The position numbers and the translations under genes were made by a program. From NCBI RefSeq assembly GCF_029784155.1, contig NC_073692.1, forward strand, positions 333,021,920 through 333,085,919: a DNA stretch of 64,000 bases, given 5' to 3'. Positions 33,701-45,390 of the stretch are shown here, in pieces. The notes under the pieces were generated by a model. It did not search any database, was not told the origin of the DNA, and worked only from the letters and a program-made list of their open reading frames with translations. Source of the DNA: Uranotaenia lowii (taxonomy: Eukaryota > Arthropoda > Insecta > Diptera > Culicidae). Position 1 is the first letter of the stretch; every line of letters begins with the position of its first letter.

Positions 33701-36187
33701 CCTCTCATGGAGATTTTTTCCGAGTAAAATTATCAGATCAAGAAATGAATTTACTATAGCAACCGGAAATTTTTCGATCCCAAAAGGTGTCCAAAAATAA
33801 GCGTAAATAAACATGTCAAAAAACTGACTCGCCTTCAACGGAGTTTAGTCCTGGATCACTCTAGGCCAAAGACATTCTATTGTACGACACTAAGTATATA
33901 ACCTTCACGAATCGAAACTTTCATTGTTGTTAGTTTAAAAATGCAATTCAGCAAATCTTTTATATTGAAACTCAAATCTTGACACAAATCCCTACCTGAA
34001 GCATAGGTTGTTATTACAAAGGGTAACTTTAAAATGTTCAGGATTCGAAACCAACAATTTTAACTCCAAAACTCATGCACTGAATTGAATTGAATTTTAT
34101 ATATAAACAAGTTGGGAACCATGTGAGATGTGTTCAAAACTCACAATAAGTAGTTAAAAAAAACCTATTATCTCTTATAACTATTCTTTTTTATTTAAAA
34201 AATCGTGTATGTTATTATATATTTAGTATATGAACTAATATGAAATATTCTCTCAGAAACCAACTTAAGCCTCAATTAATTTTTATATCTTGAAGAAGAA
34301 ACCAATTTAAGGCTCAATTAATTTTTATATCTTATTCAATGCTGAAGTTCACATTCGAAAGGGTTGAGATAAATTACACAAGGCCACAAAATTCACATTT
34401 TCTAAGGTGCAAAAAATTTAAGAACTTATTTTGATTAATTTGGGTGCCCTGAACCCAAATGTGCAATTAGTTTTTTTTTCTATTAGCTTTAATTTTTTAA
34501 ATTCCTTCTGAAAATAGGTATACAAAATCTCATAAATTTCTGTATTTTTGAACAAAACCTATAAAAATTGAAATAAAGGTTTTGATTCAGCTATCATCTA
34601 TCCTCAAGACCGCAAGTATTTTCAACTTCTGCGAAAAAAAAGCTATAGAAGATTTCAATTTGTTTTCTTTACTCTATTTTGTAATAAACGAGAGTTTAAA
34701 CGAGTTTTTTGAAAAGTTTTAAATCAAATTGAATTGATATAAACATCAAATCGTTTTGCAGAATATAACAAATTCGTTCAAATAAGTAACACCCTTTTAC
34801 GAACTTTCTTCAGTAATGTCAGTAATATTATGTTCTCAAGTTTTTTAAAACTGTACAGTTTTACTTTTTTATGAGTATTTTTAATTTTCTTCATTTAAAT
34901 ATGATTCCTAAAATGAATGAAGCATCATAAACTAATTTAGAACATCAGATTTTACTCCAATTTCAACTTAGCTCCATTTAAAAACTCATTAACATAATAT
35001 CACCAAAACTAGAGATGGCAGACAAAATCTGACAAAAGATGAGAATTTAGGACACCGAAATCTACCAAATTTTAAAACATAGTCTTCAAAATAATGTTTC
35101 CTTGAGACATCAATTAAATTTTTTAAATAGTGTTTTGGAAATGGTTAGATGGTTTTATTGAAAAATTTTCCTTCTATATTGTTTAAAAATTTATCTTCTT
35201 CATCTGCATATTTTGTTTTAATATTGAAATTAATTAACCTTTTTTTACAACATAGTTTTCTGAATTTTACCGAAAAATATTATTCAAAAATTTTGTTTTA
35301 AAACACTTTTTTATTTGTTCGTTATATGTTAAATAGGTTGGTCTGCGATTTTTAATAATGAATTTTTGTGTTTTGGAAAAAAGTCTTTTGCGAAGCCTTT
35401 TAATCTAAATTTTTGATAGTTTTGTGTACATTCTGTCCCTATCAGGACCCAATTATTCAATAGATGGCAACAAAGAATTTAGAGCTTGAAATTTCAGATT
35501 GCATAACTTGGGCTCGATAATTAAAAATGTTTAACCTATTTTTTATATATTAAATAATCTTGAATCGATGATAATTTTTAAAATTAATATATGAAAAGTT
35601 CAAAAAATGATTTAAAGCAGCTATAAAGCTAAATTTCAACGGGCAATGTTAATATTGAAAATGCTTTGAGCTTTTACAACAAAACTGGGAGTTCTTATTT
35701 TTATTTCTATCAATTCCATATTTATCTTTCAAGAAATCGCCCACTATACAACCTGTACATTGTCAATATATTCCTTCAATGATGAATTGAACATGTTGTT
35801 TTATAAATCCTAAACATAAATAAAGATGATCGATAATCAACAAATATTATCATTTTCTGAACAATTTTCAATCGTGAGTAATTTCTAGCCTGGTTTGAAA
35901 CCTATTTTACATTTGGGGTATGATTTCTTTTTAAATCTGGTATGATGGCGTGATAATTCTATTTCTGACTCTTATGTCCGAAGTTTTTAATTTGAGTTTT
36001 ATTCTAAATCTCAATTGGCATTCAATTTCTGATGTTTCTAAAATTTTGAATCTAAATTTGTAAACTTCCATATTTGTAGCTGTTTTAATTCTGTTTTTAA
36101 ACAAATTTCTTTCAAAATAAAAACTATCATTTTATATCAATTAAAATCAATAAATCATTTCAAAACATTGTTTCTAATTGACTTTGA
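30762..36187. other. Upstream kcc intron, mostly unannotated
   Basis: AT-rich sequence. A less AT-rich island at about 31860-32650 includes a 73-codon plus-strand frame at 32448-32669 with no recognised family and open frames on both strands. A 50-codon minus-strand frame lies at 31474-31626, also unidentified. A short tandem duplication of about 40 bp lies at 34257-34333. No splice sites tie any of these to kcc. Confidence 0.35.
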
Positions 36188-36304
36188 ATCTTATCAGTGT
36201 TATCTAATTTTGATGCTGGGCAAAGAATCACACAGGTAGTTTAAAATGCTGTCGATAACAGAATGCCCTAACTCACATTATTTCAACATCTATTTGTTTC
36301 TTCT
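36188..36304. repeat. Long direct repeat (left), putative 117-bp target-site duplication
   Basis: Identical to 38279-38395 apart from two substitutions (36210/38301 and 36252/38343) with no gaps. It lies immediately 5' of the L1-like LINE; the right copy begins directly after the LINE poly(A). Confidence 0.9.
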
Positions 36305-38278
36305 TTATAGTAATATTCCGGAGCACTCCGAAACAAACAACAGGATGAAGAGAGTTGTTCCAAAAAATCACCAGGTAATGATGGAATACCCAAAGAGTTT
36401 TATCACAAAGCGTTTGATATCATTCATCGACAGCTGAACCTTATCATCAATGAAGCTTTAAGAGGTAACATTCCAGAGAAATTTACAGAAGGAGTTGTGG
36501 TTTTGTGTAAAAAGAAAACTAATGATGACACTATGAAGGCATATCGTCCAATATCTTTACTGAACTTCGACTACAAGCTACTAGCACGTATTTTGAAACA
36601 GCGCATGGAGAAAGTTATGTTAGAAAACAACTTATTGAACGTAAACCAAAAATGCTCAAATTCCGATAAAAATATTTTCGAGGCTGTTCTCGCTATTAAC
36701 GATCGCATTGCAGAACTTAAATGTCGTCGCCGTTCTGGTAGATTGGTTTCATTTGACTTGGATCACGCCTTTGATCGTGTGGACAAACAATTTCTCTTGG
36801 GTGTGTTAAGAAATATGTGTTTTAACCCGGGTTTTGTGTTCCTACTTGATAAGATAATGTCTTCGTCTCGTTCAAAAATTCTTATTAACGGAAATCTCAG
36901 TCCTATGTTTCCCATTCAAAGATCTGTACGCCAAGGCGATCCCTTAAGTATGCACCTGTTTGTCCTTTTCCTACATCCTCTCCTTGAAAAACTCCTCTCT
37001 ATTTGTAACGATCCCTTGGAGCTGGTAGTGGCTTACGCAGACGATATTTCCATCATTGTGGTTGATGATAGAAAACTTCCTTTTATCAAAGAAGCTTTTG
37101 AAAACTTTGAAAGATGTTCTGGTGCCATGCTCAACACACGCAAAACCGTATGCATCGGAGTTGGAGTCACTCCAGAGAATACGGCCAATGTAAATTGGAT
37201 GACATTTGAAGAAAGTGTAAGAATTCTAGGAATAACTTTTTTCAACTCTCACAAGCAAATGATTGACTACAACTGGGATAATGTCATACGGAAAACATCT
37301 CATCTGATGTGGCTTTTCAAACCGCGTTGGCTTAGTATTCATCAAAAAATTGTTATAATCAACACTTTCGTTACATCTCGTCTGTGGTTTGTGGCATCAA
37401 TAATAAATATGCCAAATTCAGCAATTGCCAGAATCACGTCCCAAATTGGCCAATTTATATGGGACAGGTATCCAACTAGAGTAGCTATAGAACAACTCTG
37501 TCTTCCTTTTGAGAAAGGAGGCTTAAATTTGCATTTACCAAGACAAAAAAGTAAAGCCTTATTAATCACCCGTTCTTTGCGTAGCTGGAATTCTACACCT
37601 TTCGCAAACTGCTTCCAAGTTCAAATGGAAAATCCTTCAAATCTTAAAGGTATTCCGGCTCTTTACCCCTGTTTGAAAGTTATTGCCAAAGAAGTCCCGT
37701 ATTTGCCACCACAAATGATAGAGTCGCCATGTGCCTCTTCGCTCCATAACTTCTTTAGGAGCAAGCTTGAAGTTCCAAAGATCATGCAAGAACATCCTGG
37801 AATCGAATGGACGAGAGTTTGGAGAAACTTAAGATGCCGAAACCTTACACCTTCTGAAAAATCTACTTACTATTTGTTGGTGAATCGGAAAATTCCTCAC
37901 GCTGGTCTTATGTTTCGCACCGGCCGTGCCATTACCTCTTATTGTAGTACCTGTCCAAACATCGCCGAAGACCTGGAACATATGCTGTCGACGTGTCCGA
38001 GAATAGCCCACTTGTGGAACCATCTTCAGTCAAAATTAAACGTAATTTTATCTCGAAGTACATCATTCCACATGGTTGCTATACCAGAGCTAAGAAATAC
38101 AAGAAGATCACAAAAGAGCAAGGCTCTGAAAATGTTTATAACTTATATAAACTTTCTACTAGATGCCAACAATAGTTTAAATGTTCAAGCATTAGATTTT
38201 GTTCTGAGTTGTAATTGTATGTAGTATGTAGTTGTATGAAATTTATAGTCCAAATAAAAGTTTTTACAAAAAAAAAAA
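36305..38278 (+). mobile_element. 5'-truncated L1-like LINE
   Basis: Contains the reverse transcriptase and C-terminal part of a LINE ORF, a short 3' UTR with AATAAA near 38253, and an A-rich tail to 38278. ORF1 and the endonuclease are missing, as in ordinary 5' truncation. It is bounded on both sides by the 117-bp direct repeat. Confidence 0.88.
36314..38224 (+). CDS. LINE reverse transcriptase, L1-like, 5'-truncated
   Basis: Open from 36314 to the TAG stop that ends at 38224, about 636 codons, with no frameshift. RT motifs in order: SPGNDGIPKEFYHKAFD near 36368, AYRPISLLNFDYKLLA near 36540, FDLDHAFDRVD near 36754, VRQGDPLS near 36926 and catalytic YADD at 37034. A C-terminal Cys/His region follows (CSTCPNIAEDLEHMLSTC near 37950), the RT-associated zinc-binding type. 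The RQGDP and RPISLLN forms fit L1-clade or Tx1-like LINEs. It lacks its endonuclease and a real start codon, so it is a dead-on-arrival copy, but the frame is fully intact and the insertion must be fairly young. Confidence 0.85.
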   Translation, partial: YSGALRNKQQDEESCSKKSPGNDGIPKEFYHKAFDIIHRQLNLIINEALRGNIPEKFTEGVVVLCKKKTNDDTMKAYRPISLLNFDYKLLARILKQRMEKVMLENNLLNVNQKCSNSDKNIFEAVLAINDRIAELKCRRRSGRLVSFDLDHAFDRVDKQFLLGVLRNMCFNPGFVFLLDKIMSSSRSKILINGNLSPMFPIQRSVRQGDPLSMHLFVLFLHPLLEKLLSICNDPLELVVAYADDISIIVVDDRKLPFIKEAFENFERCSGAMLNTRKTVCIGVGVTPENTANVNWMTFEESVRILGITFFNSHKQMIDYNWDNVIRKTSHLMWLFKPRWLSIHQKIVIINTFVTSRLWFVASIINMPNSAIARITSQIGQFIWDRYPTRVAIEQLCLPFEKGGLNLHLPRQKSKALLITRSLRSWNSTPFANCFQVQMENPSNLKGIPALYPCLKVIAKEVPYLPPQMIESPCASSLHNFFRSKLEVPKIMQEHPGIEWTRVWRNLRCRNLTPSEKSTYYLLVNRKIPHAGLMFRTGRAITSYCSTCPNIAEDLEHMLSTCPRIAHLWNHLQSKLNVILSRSTSFHMVAIPELRNTRRSQKSKALKMFITYINFLLDANNSLNVQALDFVLSCNCM

Positions 38279-38395
38279 ATCTTATCAGTGTTATCTAATT
38301 CTGATGCTGGGCAAAGAATCACACAGGTAGTTTAAAATGCTGGCGATAACAGAATGCCCTAACTCACATTATTTCAACATCTATTTGTTTCTTCT
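38279..38395. repeat. Long direct repeat (right), putative 117-bp target-site duplication
   Basis: Second copy of 36188-36304, starting directly after the LINE poly(A). See that entry. Confidence 0.9.
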
Positions 38396-38750
38396 ACCCA
38401 AAGCGCTCTAGCTTTGACCTGTCCAACTGTGAGTCAAGGTTGCCGAAATCACAGACAAATGTGTGATTTCACAGAATTTTGAGCCAATTTTCATCACAGA
38501 ATCTGTGTCACAGAACACAGAATTTTGGAAAATTCACGGATTTCACAGAATTTTTGAATTTGTAAAAATTTTCCAAATTATTATATTTTTGGCAAATATG
38601 AAATATAGATGGCTTATTTTAAATTTAAAAAGTATTATAAAAATTTTAAGGTTAATTGATTTTTCTCAACTAAAATGTTACAAAATACCCAGTTTATCAT
38701 GAATTTTTAATTTCATTAAAGAAAATAGCATCACAGAAAACTATCACAGA

Positions 38751-39743
38751 TTTTTTTTTTTTTGTTAATTCTTTATTTGAAACGGCTCATACCTTTAGGC
38801 TTTAAGGAGCCAAACTCTTTTTGTTTTTTTTTTTACAATAGTTTGCTTACTTCTAGTTCACTTTTTTTTAAAGAAAAGAAAATAGATAGGGAAATATGAA
38901 AATAAAAAGAATTATAGACGAAGATCAATAGCTTTAAGGAAAAGATATATTTCGAACATGTAGTCCAAGTCTATCACTGCCAGCACATCTCTCACTGGAA
39001 CATAGGGTGGTTTTCCTCGGGCCCGAAGGGAGTCTATGAAATTCGTTCTAGCGACAAGATGGACCTCGCACGACCAAACAATATGCTCGATGTCGTGGTA
39101 ACCTTGGTCGCAACTACACAAATTGCTGCCAGCAATATCAAAACGATAGAGTACCGCGTCTAAGGAACAATGATTGGACATGAGACGGGAAAATATACGA
39201 ATAAAATCCCGACTCAGGTCCAATCTATTAAACCATGGTTTAAGGCTTACCCTTGGGATAATCGAGTGCAGCCACCGACCATCCTCATCCTCGTCCCATT
39301 TGCGTTGCCAGTTGACAAGAGAGTTTCTTCGAACTAAAAAGTAAAATTCGTTGAAGGCGATTTCACGCTGATACGTGTCGCCTTCCATCGCCCCCACCTT
39401 TGCCAGAGAGTCTGCCTTCTCATTACCCTCTATCGAGCAATGAGAGGGAACCCAAACAAAGGTGATGGTAAAGCGACGTTTTGATAAAGCACTCAAACTA
39501 TCCCGTATCTTCTCGAAGAAGTATGGCGAGTGCTTTCCCGGTTTTATTGAGTGAATTGCTTGAACAGAACTCAGACTATCCGTTACAATAAAGTAGTGCC
39601 CGACTGGCCTTGAAGCGATACTGTCCAAAGCCCAATGAATTGCTGCTAACTCTGCTATATACACAGAGCATGGTGACTCGAGGCTGTAAGAGGCGCTAGA
39701 TATTTCGTTGAACACTCCAAATCCTGTTGATTCCTCTATAAGT
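38751..39743 (-). mobile_element. 5'-truncated I-like LINE, copy 1
   Basis: Minus-strand insertion with its A tail at 38751-38763 (T run on the plus strand) and AATAAA just before it. Flanked by the duplication ACTATCACAGA(T) at 38740-38751 and 39744-39755. Only the 3' RNase H end of the ORF remains. A related truncated copy lies at 41702-42264. Confidence 0.88.
38912..39743 (-). pseudogene. LINE RNase H and C-terminal zinc region
   Basis: Encodes the end of an I/LOA-type LINE polyprotein. RNase H motifs: the acidic helix YIAELAAIHWALD, then FIVTDSLSSVQAI, then VPSHCSIEGNEKADSLAKVG with the last Asp. The C-terminal CSCDQGYHDIEHIVWSC zinc-like motif follows. RNase H removes the RNA template during target-primed reverse transcription. 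The first catalytic Asp lies just beyond the truncation point, so the enzyme cannot work. The frame itself is open; its first residues upstream of 39743 come from flanking DNA. Confidence 0.85.
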
Positions 39744-39840
39744 ACTATCACAGATATTTTCGGTAAAATCATAGAAAGTCAAATTTTTTTTTCTCAAAAA
39801 CACAGAATTGAAAATTCTACTTAGATTCTATAAAATTTGC

Positions 39841-40034
39841 CGGAATGCAAATTCAGATTAATATTTATAATCTTATCAGTAAAACTTAGTATTTCTAAAG
39901 CTTGTGAGATGGAAATACATGAGTAAAAAATGATTTGAGAAATATATTTACTTCATCGTTGTGCACTTTTAAGGTCAACCAAACGAGTTGAAATTTGGCA
40001 TGTTAGATGAAACATTTGAATACCACAGCACTGA
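39841..40034. other. AT-rich spacer
   Basis: Nothing recognised. Confidence 0.4.
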
Positions 40035-40224
40035 TTTTTTTTGTTTCGATTATAGTCGTTTTACCGTCATTATGGCATTCGCGACTTTATCAACGTTGCA
40101 GTTGGCGGACAGTTATTTGAAAACTTATCCGGTATAACTGTGTTCGATGTTTACTCTTGGGATCGAACTCGCGGGCATCGGCTCAGGAGACAACAGACTT
40201 GCCAACTGAGCTATATCACAAGCC
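40035..40224 (-). repeat. tRNA-derived SINE, copy 4
   Basis: Reverse-orientation copy of the family at 808-1004, with the tail as a T run at 40035-40042. The boxes are in reverse complement near 40165-40215. No clear target duplication. Confidence 0.87.
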
Positions 40225-41348
40225 TGTGGGCCAGTGATATAATTTTTAATTTTATTAACGTAATGGAATTATCTTTTAATAAATACAAAATTATGATGAC
40301 ATTTTCTTCATTTTAAGCTTGTGTTTAAAAGTTTTTCATTTTCATTCAAAATTTAACAAATCCATCAATAAATGTACAAATTTCAACATTTTTCGATACC
40401 GTAAAAAACTTTACCCAGTATGACAGATTAGCTTAATGATAGCACCTACAAAATTTTTACTGGTTTGATCATCCTATTCCAAAACTGTTGGTGTAAAAAT
40501 ATTTTTCGAACAACCACCAATTTGTTTTAAAAAATTTTTTCATAATTCAGCTACCTGCCTGGGGTAAGATGCAACAAAATGTAAATCAAAGAGACAACTT
40601 GTAAATCTCGTTTCCATATAATCGAATATAATTATTTTGCATCACGCATTTGTCAACATTGAAATTTCATTCATCTAAACATTTATTTTTATGATTTCAG
40701 CTAGAAGAATTTTTTGAAGTATTTTTTGCCCCTGAATGTATGCAAAATCCTTTTGTTCAGAAAAAAAAAGTAAAAATTAGTTTTAACAGAACCAGAAATC
40801 ATGCAATTGGTGTTTTTATGCCTAATGGCTTTTACGGCATCAACAATTTATCATAACTTTAAAATTACGTTCATTTTCATTCGATTTCTCATTAAAATCA
40901 AAGTTTGTTGCAACTGAAGAAACCAATAATTTTTCTGACTACGTCAGTTTGATGTCCCACTAACCTTGAAACTTTTGATGCATCTGTGGACGTGAGTTTT
41001 TTAGAAGCCATTGAAGTTGAAAAGTGTAGCATGTTGCCCCAGTTGACGGTACTCTTGAATTTTTTTTACTAGTTCGTCAAAATTTGATAAGGAATTTGAA
41101 ATTTTGAGTTAAGAGAAGAACAATTCGCTTGGCATTTTTGGAATCTCTTGGGAATGGGGATTAAACCCAGAAACCCCCCCCCCCCCCTTCCCCTGTTCCT
41201 ACGGCCATGATCTGAGGTATCACAAAATAACTTTCTTTTTTACACGCTTGTCACCCAACGAAAATCATACTAAAATTTTCTGGACTGGAGTTGAAAAATA
41301 AACTAGGACTTAATTTGATAGCTTCTTATTTCGACTTGATCGGTCAGG
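40225..41348. other. AT-rich sequence ending in a hAT-like terminus
   Basis: No gene. At 41170-41212 a C-run followed by TGTTCCTACGGCCATG is the inverse of the hAT-like end at 6698, so a fragment of the same family probably ends at 41212. Its other end was not found. Confidence 0.45.
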
Positions 41349-42680
41349 GAACCCTCATCCGTCCCTGAAATGTTTACCCGTTACAATCCCTGGAGTGTCA
41401 ATTGGACACTCCTGACTAACCAATACATATATCTTTCTTGATTCTCAACCGTTTTTTCTACGAAAATTTTAATTTTGAAAACCTTGTGATGTTTTCACAA
41501 GGTTTTCCATATATGTTTTCCACACATATATTACAACACAATTTTCCGTTATTCAAAGTCTTAGATAAAAAAATCAGTTAGTAATCAGTAGATCAGCTAA
41601 AGTATGCTTAAAAAAACCCGGATAAATCTTGATATGATAATTGGAAAGTTGACGTAATTTGGCACATTTTTGCATTTTTTGATTTTCAAAATACGAAACA
41701 CGAGAAACTCTCTTCTCAACTGGCAGCGAAATTGGGACGAGGATGAGTTGGATCGATGGCTCTAACCCATTATCCCAAAGATAAGTCTTAAACCCTGGTT
41801 TAATAGATTGGACTTGAGTCGGGATTTTATTCGAATATTTTCCCGTCTCATGTCCAATCATTATTCCTTAGACGCGGTACTCTATCATGTTCATATTGCT
41901 GGCAACAATTTATGTAGTTGTGGCAAAGGTTACCATGATATTGAGCAAATTGTATGGTCGTGTGAGACCCACCTTGTCGCAAGATCAAATTTTATTGAGT
42001 CCCTTCGGGCCTGAGGGAAACCACCTAATGTTCCAGTGGGAGATGTGCTAGCTGTGGTAGACTTGGATTACATGTTTGAAATCTATCTTTTTCTTAAAGC
42101 TATCGATCTCCACCTGTAATCCTTTTTATTTTCATTTTTCCCTTTCTGTCTTTTTTGGTCTTTAAAAAACTGTTAGTCTTATGCAATCAATTTTAAAAAT
42201 CAATTCGAGTTTGACTCCCTCAAACCTACTGGTACGGGCCGTTTCAAATACATAATTGTTAAAGAAATACGAAACACAGAATTTTTGGTGAATTTTCAAT
42301 GCAATTGTCGCTGTTTATCGAACCTTTTTCAATTTGCAACTTATCAGCATTTCTCAGATTTAAATTCAACTTCGAAATGGATTTTGAGTATATTAACGAG
42401 ATATTTCAGTAATAAACTTATATTCATCAGAAAAGTAATTTCATATTTACCAATTCTATTGGTGTCATCACATTAGCGATGCAACTCTTTACAAAAATAT
42501 GATAATTAAAAATGTAACATATTGTCTGAACATTCACAAGTCAGCGCAAACTATCGCTAGCAGCTGCCTGTTAATTCCGAAATTGAACAAATCATAAGAT
42601 TGTTCGAACCAGTTGAGAAGAAAACGTCAATAATGCTGAACCTACCTACTTTTTCTAATTTTGATACCGACGGATGAGCG
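41349..42680 (+). repeat. Family R repeat, copy 2, split by an I-like LINE
   Basis: Starts AACCCTCATCCGTCCCTGAA and ends near ACCGACGGATGAGCG, as in copy 1 at 6611-9790. The segment 41702-42264 is an inserted LINE fragment. Outer limits approximate. Confidence 0.65.
41702..42264 (+). mobile_element. 5'-truncated I-like LINE, copy 2
   Basis: Plus-strand fragment carrying the C-terminal region (LCSCGKGYHDIEQIVWSC) and the same 3' end as copy 1 (GGGCCGTTTCAAATA). Flanked by an exact 13-bp duplication AAATACGAAACAC (41689-41701 and 42265-42277). In-frame stops and frameshifts show that the coding part is dead. Confidence 0.88.
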
Positions 42681-43047
42681 AAAACAGACAGAAACCCTAC
42701 ATTCCGCGTAAATATTCTGGATTAACTTTTAGTTTTAAATTTATCATATTTGTGTTAAGTATTGCAGCGCTAATGTCATTACTCCACTAGAATCGGTATG
42801 AAATTTCATTCTTGGTAAAAATATATTTGTTGCGAAAAACTTTCGGGAATTTTCCTCAAAATCCAATGCAAAGTTGAATTTAAGTGCAAGAAAATCTGAG
42901 AAGTTGCAAATTTACATAAATTTCGAAAAACGAATTCCTTTAAAAATTCGTCAAAAATTCTGTGTTTCGTATTTTGAAAATCTAAAGATGCAAAAATGTG
43001 CCGAATTACGTCAACTTTTAAATCCTCTTTTCAAAATGTATTTGGTA

Positions 43048-45087
43048 TCAGCTGACCCGGTATGCTTTGCTACTCCTTTAAAAAATAAATGAAATTTTCT
43101 TTAATTGTTTTGTGAGCATGATTTGAAATCAAATAACAACAAAGATCAAAAGTCATCGCTAACAATAAGCTGAAGTTTGGAAATGCAATACAAAGCCGAC
43201 ATAAACTAATTTTCATAAACTATCTTAATTCGTTTTCAAGCTTTCAAATTTTAAATTAGTTTTTATAAGCATCATAAGTTCTTCAATAAATTAATTGATA
43301 TAAATTCTCAACCCTCTCCTTCTTCCAATGCAGAAAGGGCTTACGGGCTTAACTTTAGATTTTTAATATCTGAAAAATGTAACATGGCACATTTTGCTCC
43401 ATTTGTTTGAGAGGAATTTTCAAGTCAAATATGTCAAATAAAGTATGAATAAAACCTGCTTCTTTCTACGCCCTGAGAAGCAAGGGTTTCAAATTATTCA
43501 TACGCAAGCAACCTATCATATTAAATATTGACCGATTTATGCAAAAAAAAAAAGAGTAAGGAAGGCCTCTTAGCCTTCTCATCCCCCACGGCTGGAGCTG
43601 TCCATTTGTTTGGATAATTTCTCGGGATATGCAAAAAATTGTATGGAAGCACTTCTTCTGTATCGTCAATTTAAAGCTCCTATTGCAAGAAAGGAATAAT
43701 TCCAATTATTCATAAAAATATTTCCATACCGGGCCAAATTTGGTTCCATTTGCTTGGTTAGTTTCCTAGTCGAGTTATGCAAAAACATGTGAGAGAGTCT
43801 CAACTCCTCTATCTATCTCTCAATTGGATGGAGAGGTGAGTACTTAATATTTTTAGAAATATTTCTTGTACTTGAATTCCCCTCGATGCCTTATTTGGTT
43901 TCATTTGCTAAATTCAATCTCATGCTGTGCGAAAAATTTGTATGGAAGCCCCTTTTTCCCATTTATATCCCCCGCATGAAGAAGGGAGGAGCCTCAATTG
44001 TTCATACAATAATTTTTCGTATTCAATTACCCTCCCATACAAAATTTGGTTCCATTTGCTCGATAAGTTCTCGAGGTCAGTGTAAAAATTGTATGAAAGC
44101 TCCTCCCCGATGGTAGAATGGTAAACTCTCAAAAAATCATATACACATTTTTTGTATTCAAATACCCTTACATGCCAAATTTGATTCCATTTGCTTGATT
44201 AGTTCTCGAGTTATGTAAAAAATTGTAAGAGAGCCCCCCCCCCCCTCCCTTTTTTATATCTCCCTGTTGCGAGGTTTAGGAACGGCGAAGGTCCGGGATC
44301 GTAATTAAAAATGCATTTACCGAACTTGCGGGCGCGGGGTCAATGACTGGTTCAATATGGACATAGCCAAATTTTCCACTTGGGCACCTTATTATTTTCG
44401 ATTTAAATATTACCGGATCTCGCGGAATAAGTGCAAACACCGTGTTTAGGGGAAGCAAAACATGCACTGTTTGTTGGAATTTTAACTTTTAATCTACTTT
44501 AATTTATTTTAAAATATATGCGTTTAAATTTAAATCTACGGAAGCACGGATACGAGATATCTTCGGATGGTTTACCCAGACTGCTGCTCGGGATCCAAAA
44601 CGGCGGGCTCCAAACTTCGGCTGGAGCTCGGCTGCACACAATAGATAGCGTCACGATCGTTTTGGGCGAAATATTTCCCACCCATTGTTTTCCACCTATT
44701 GTTGGGTGATAATCGATAGTTGGCGTCGCGACTACTCACAGCATCTGACTACCAATGAATTTTGTAGCGACGAGGGGTTTCGGTATTCAACACCCCCCAC
44801 TGGGAAAAAGGGAGCGGTATCAAACCATCATAGAAACATTTCCCGTACCAAAATACACTCCCATGCCAAATTTGGTTCCATTTGCATGATCATTTCCCGA
44901 GTTATGAAGACTTGTTACTTTTATTTGAGAGACCCCCTCTTCCCTTCCAGTGAGAGGGAGGGGTTCCAAACTATTTTAGGAACCTTTGCCGGTCTCAGAA
45001 GATTCCACCTGTCAAGTTTCCCGTAAAAGGGTTCAGTAGTTTTCGAGTCAGAGAGATAGACAGAAAAAAAAATTTTATATCTTAAGA
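43048..45087 (-). mobile_element. Helitron-like element 3
   Basis: On the minus strand it starts TCTTAAGATATAAAATTTTT after a host A and ends GGGTCAGCTGA (CTRR) before a host T. The interior has degenerate tandem units of about 137-159 bp built on AATTTGGTTCCATTTGCTTG and CTCGAGTTATGCAAAAA (near 43733, 43892, 44040, 44177, 44868). No gene. The boundaries agree with an uninterrupted family R copy. A probable solo LTR lies inside at 44265-44792. Confidence 0.72.
44265..44792. mobile_element. Probable solo LTR
   Basis: A 528-bp GC-richer block bounded by TGTTG...CAACA, placed exactly within one C-rich unit of the Helitron array. The flanking C runs make a 4-5 bp target duplication plausible but not provable. 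No coding frame or matching internal region. The LTR superfamily is not assigned. Confidence 0.5.
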
Positions 45088-45390
45088 TGACTTGAACAAT
45101 TTTGACAGTTCATTGATTGAAAAGTACGGCTTCAAACCCTTTTTTTTTACATTTGTTGTGGTCATGATCATTAAAAAAACTTAAAAAAATATATATCCTT
45201 GTATGCATCGTATAGCTTTCACTTTCAGCTTTCAAGAACGCCATGTGAATTTTTTAAGCAGTCTTCAACATTTGAGTTACATCACGAGGTTTTAAAATCT
45301 ATAAATATTGTAAAAATCGTTTGAAAAACAAGAGAGATACATCGATATTAAGCGAGGAGTGTATTGAAAATAAAGTTCTGATTAGGGAGT

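Larger units (their letters stand above)
38440..39840. repeat. CACAGAATTT-rich repeat, split by an I-like LINE
   Basis: Phrases such as TCACAGAATCTGTGTCACAG and TTTCACAGAATTTT recur at 38450-38740 and continue at 39756-39810 after the inserted LINE. No coding content. Confidence 0.5.
42830..45390 (-). repeat. Family R repeat, copy 3 (inverted), split by a Helitron
   Basis: Reverse complement of the middle of family R (GTGTTTCGTATTTTGAAAAT, TGTGCCGAATTACGTCAAC) up to 43047. It resumes at 45088 with AACAATTTTGACAG and GTGGTCATGATCAT, as in copy 1 near 9240-9320. The Helitron sits between. Confidence 0.65.
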
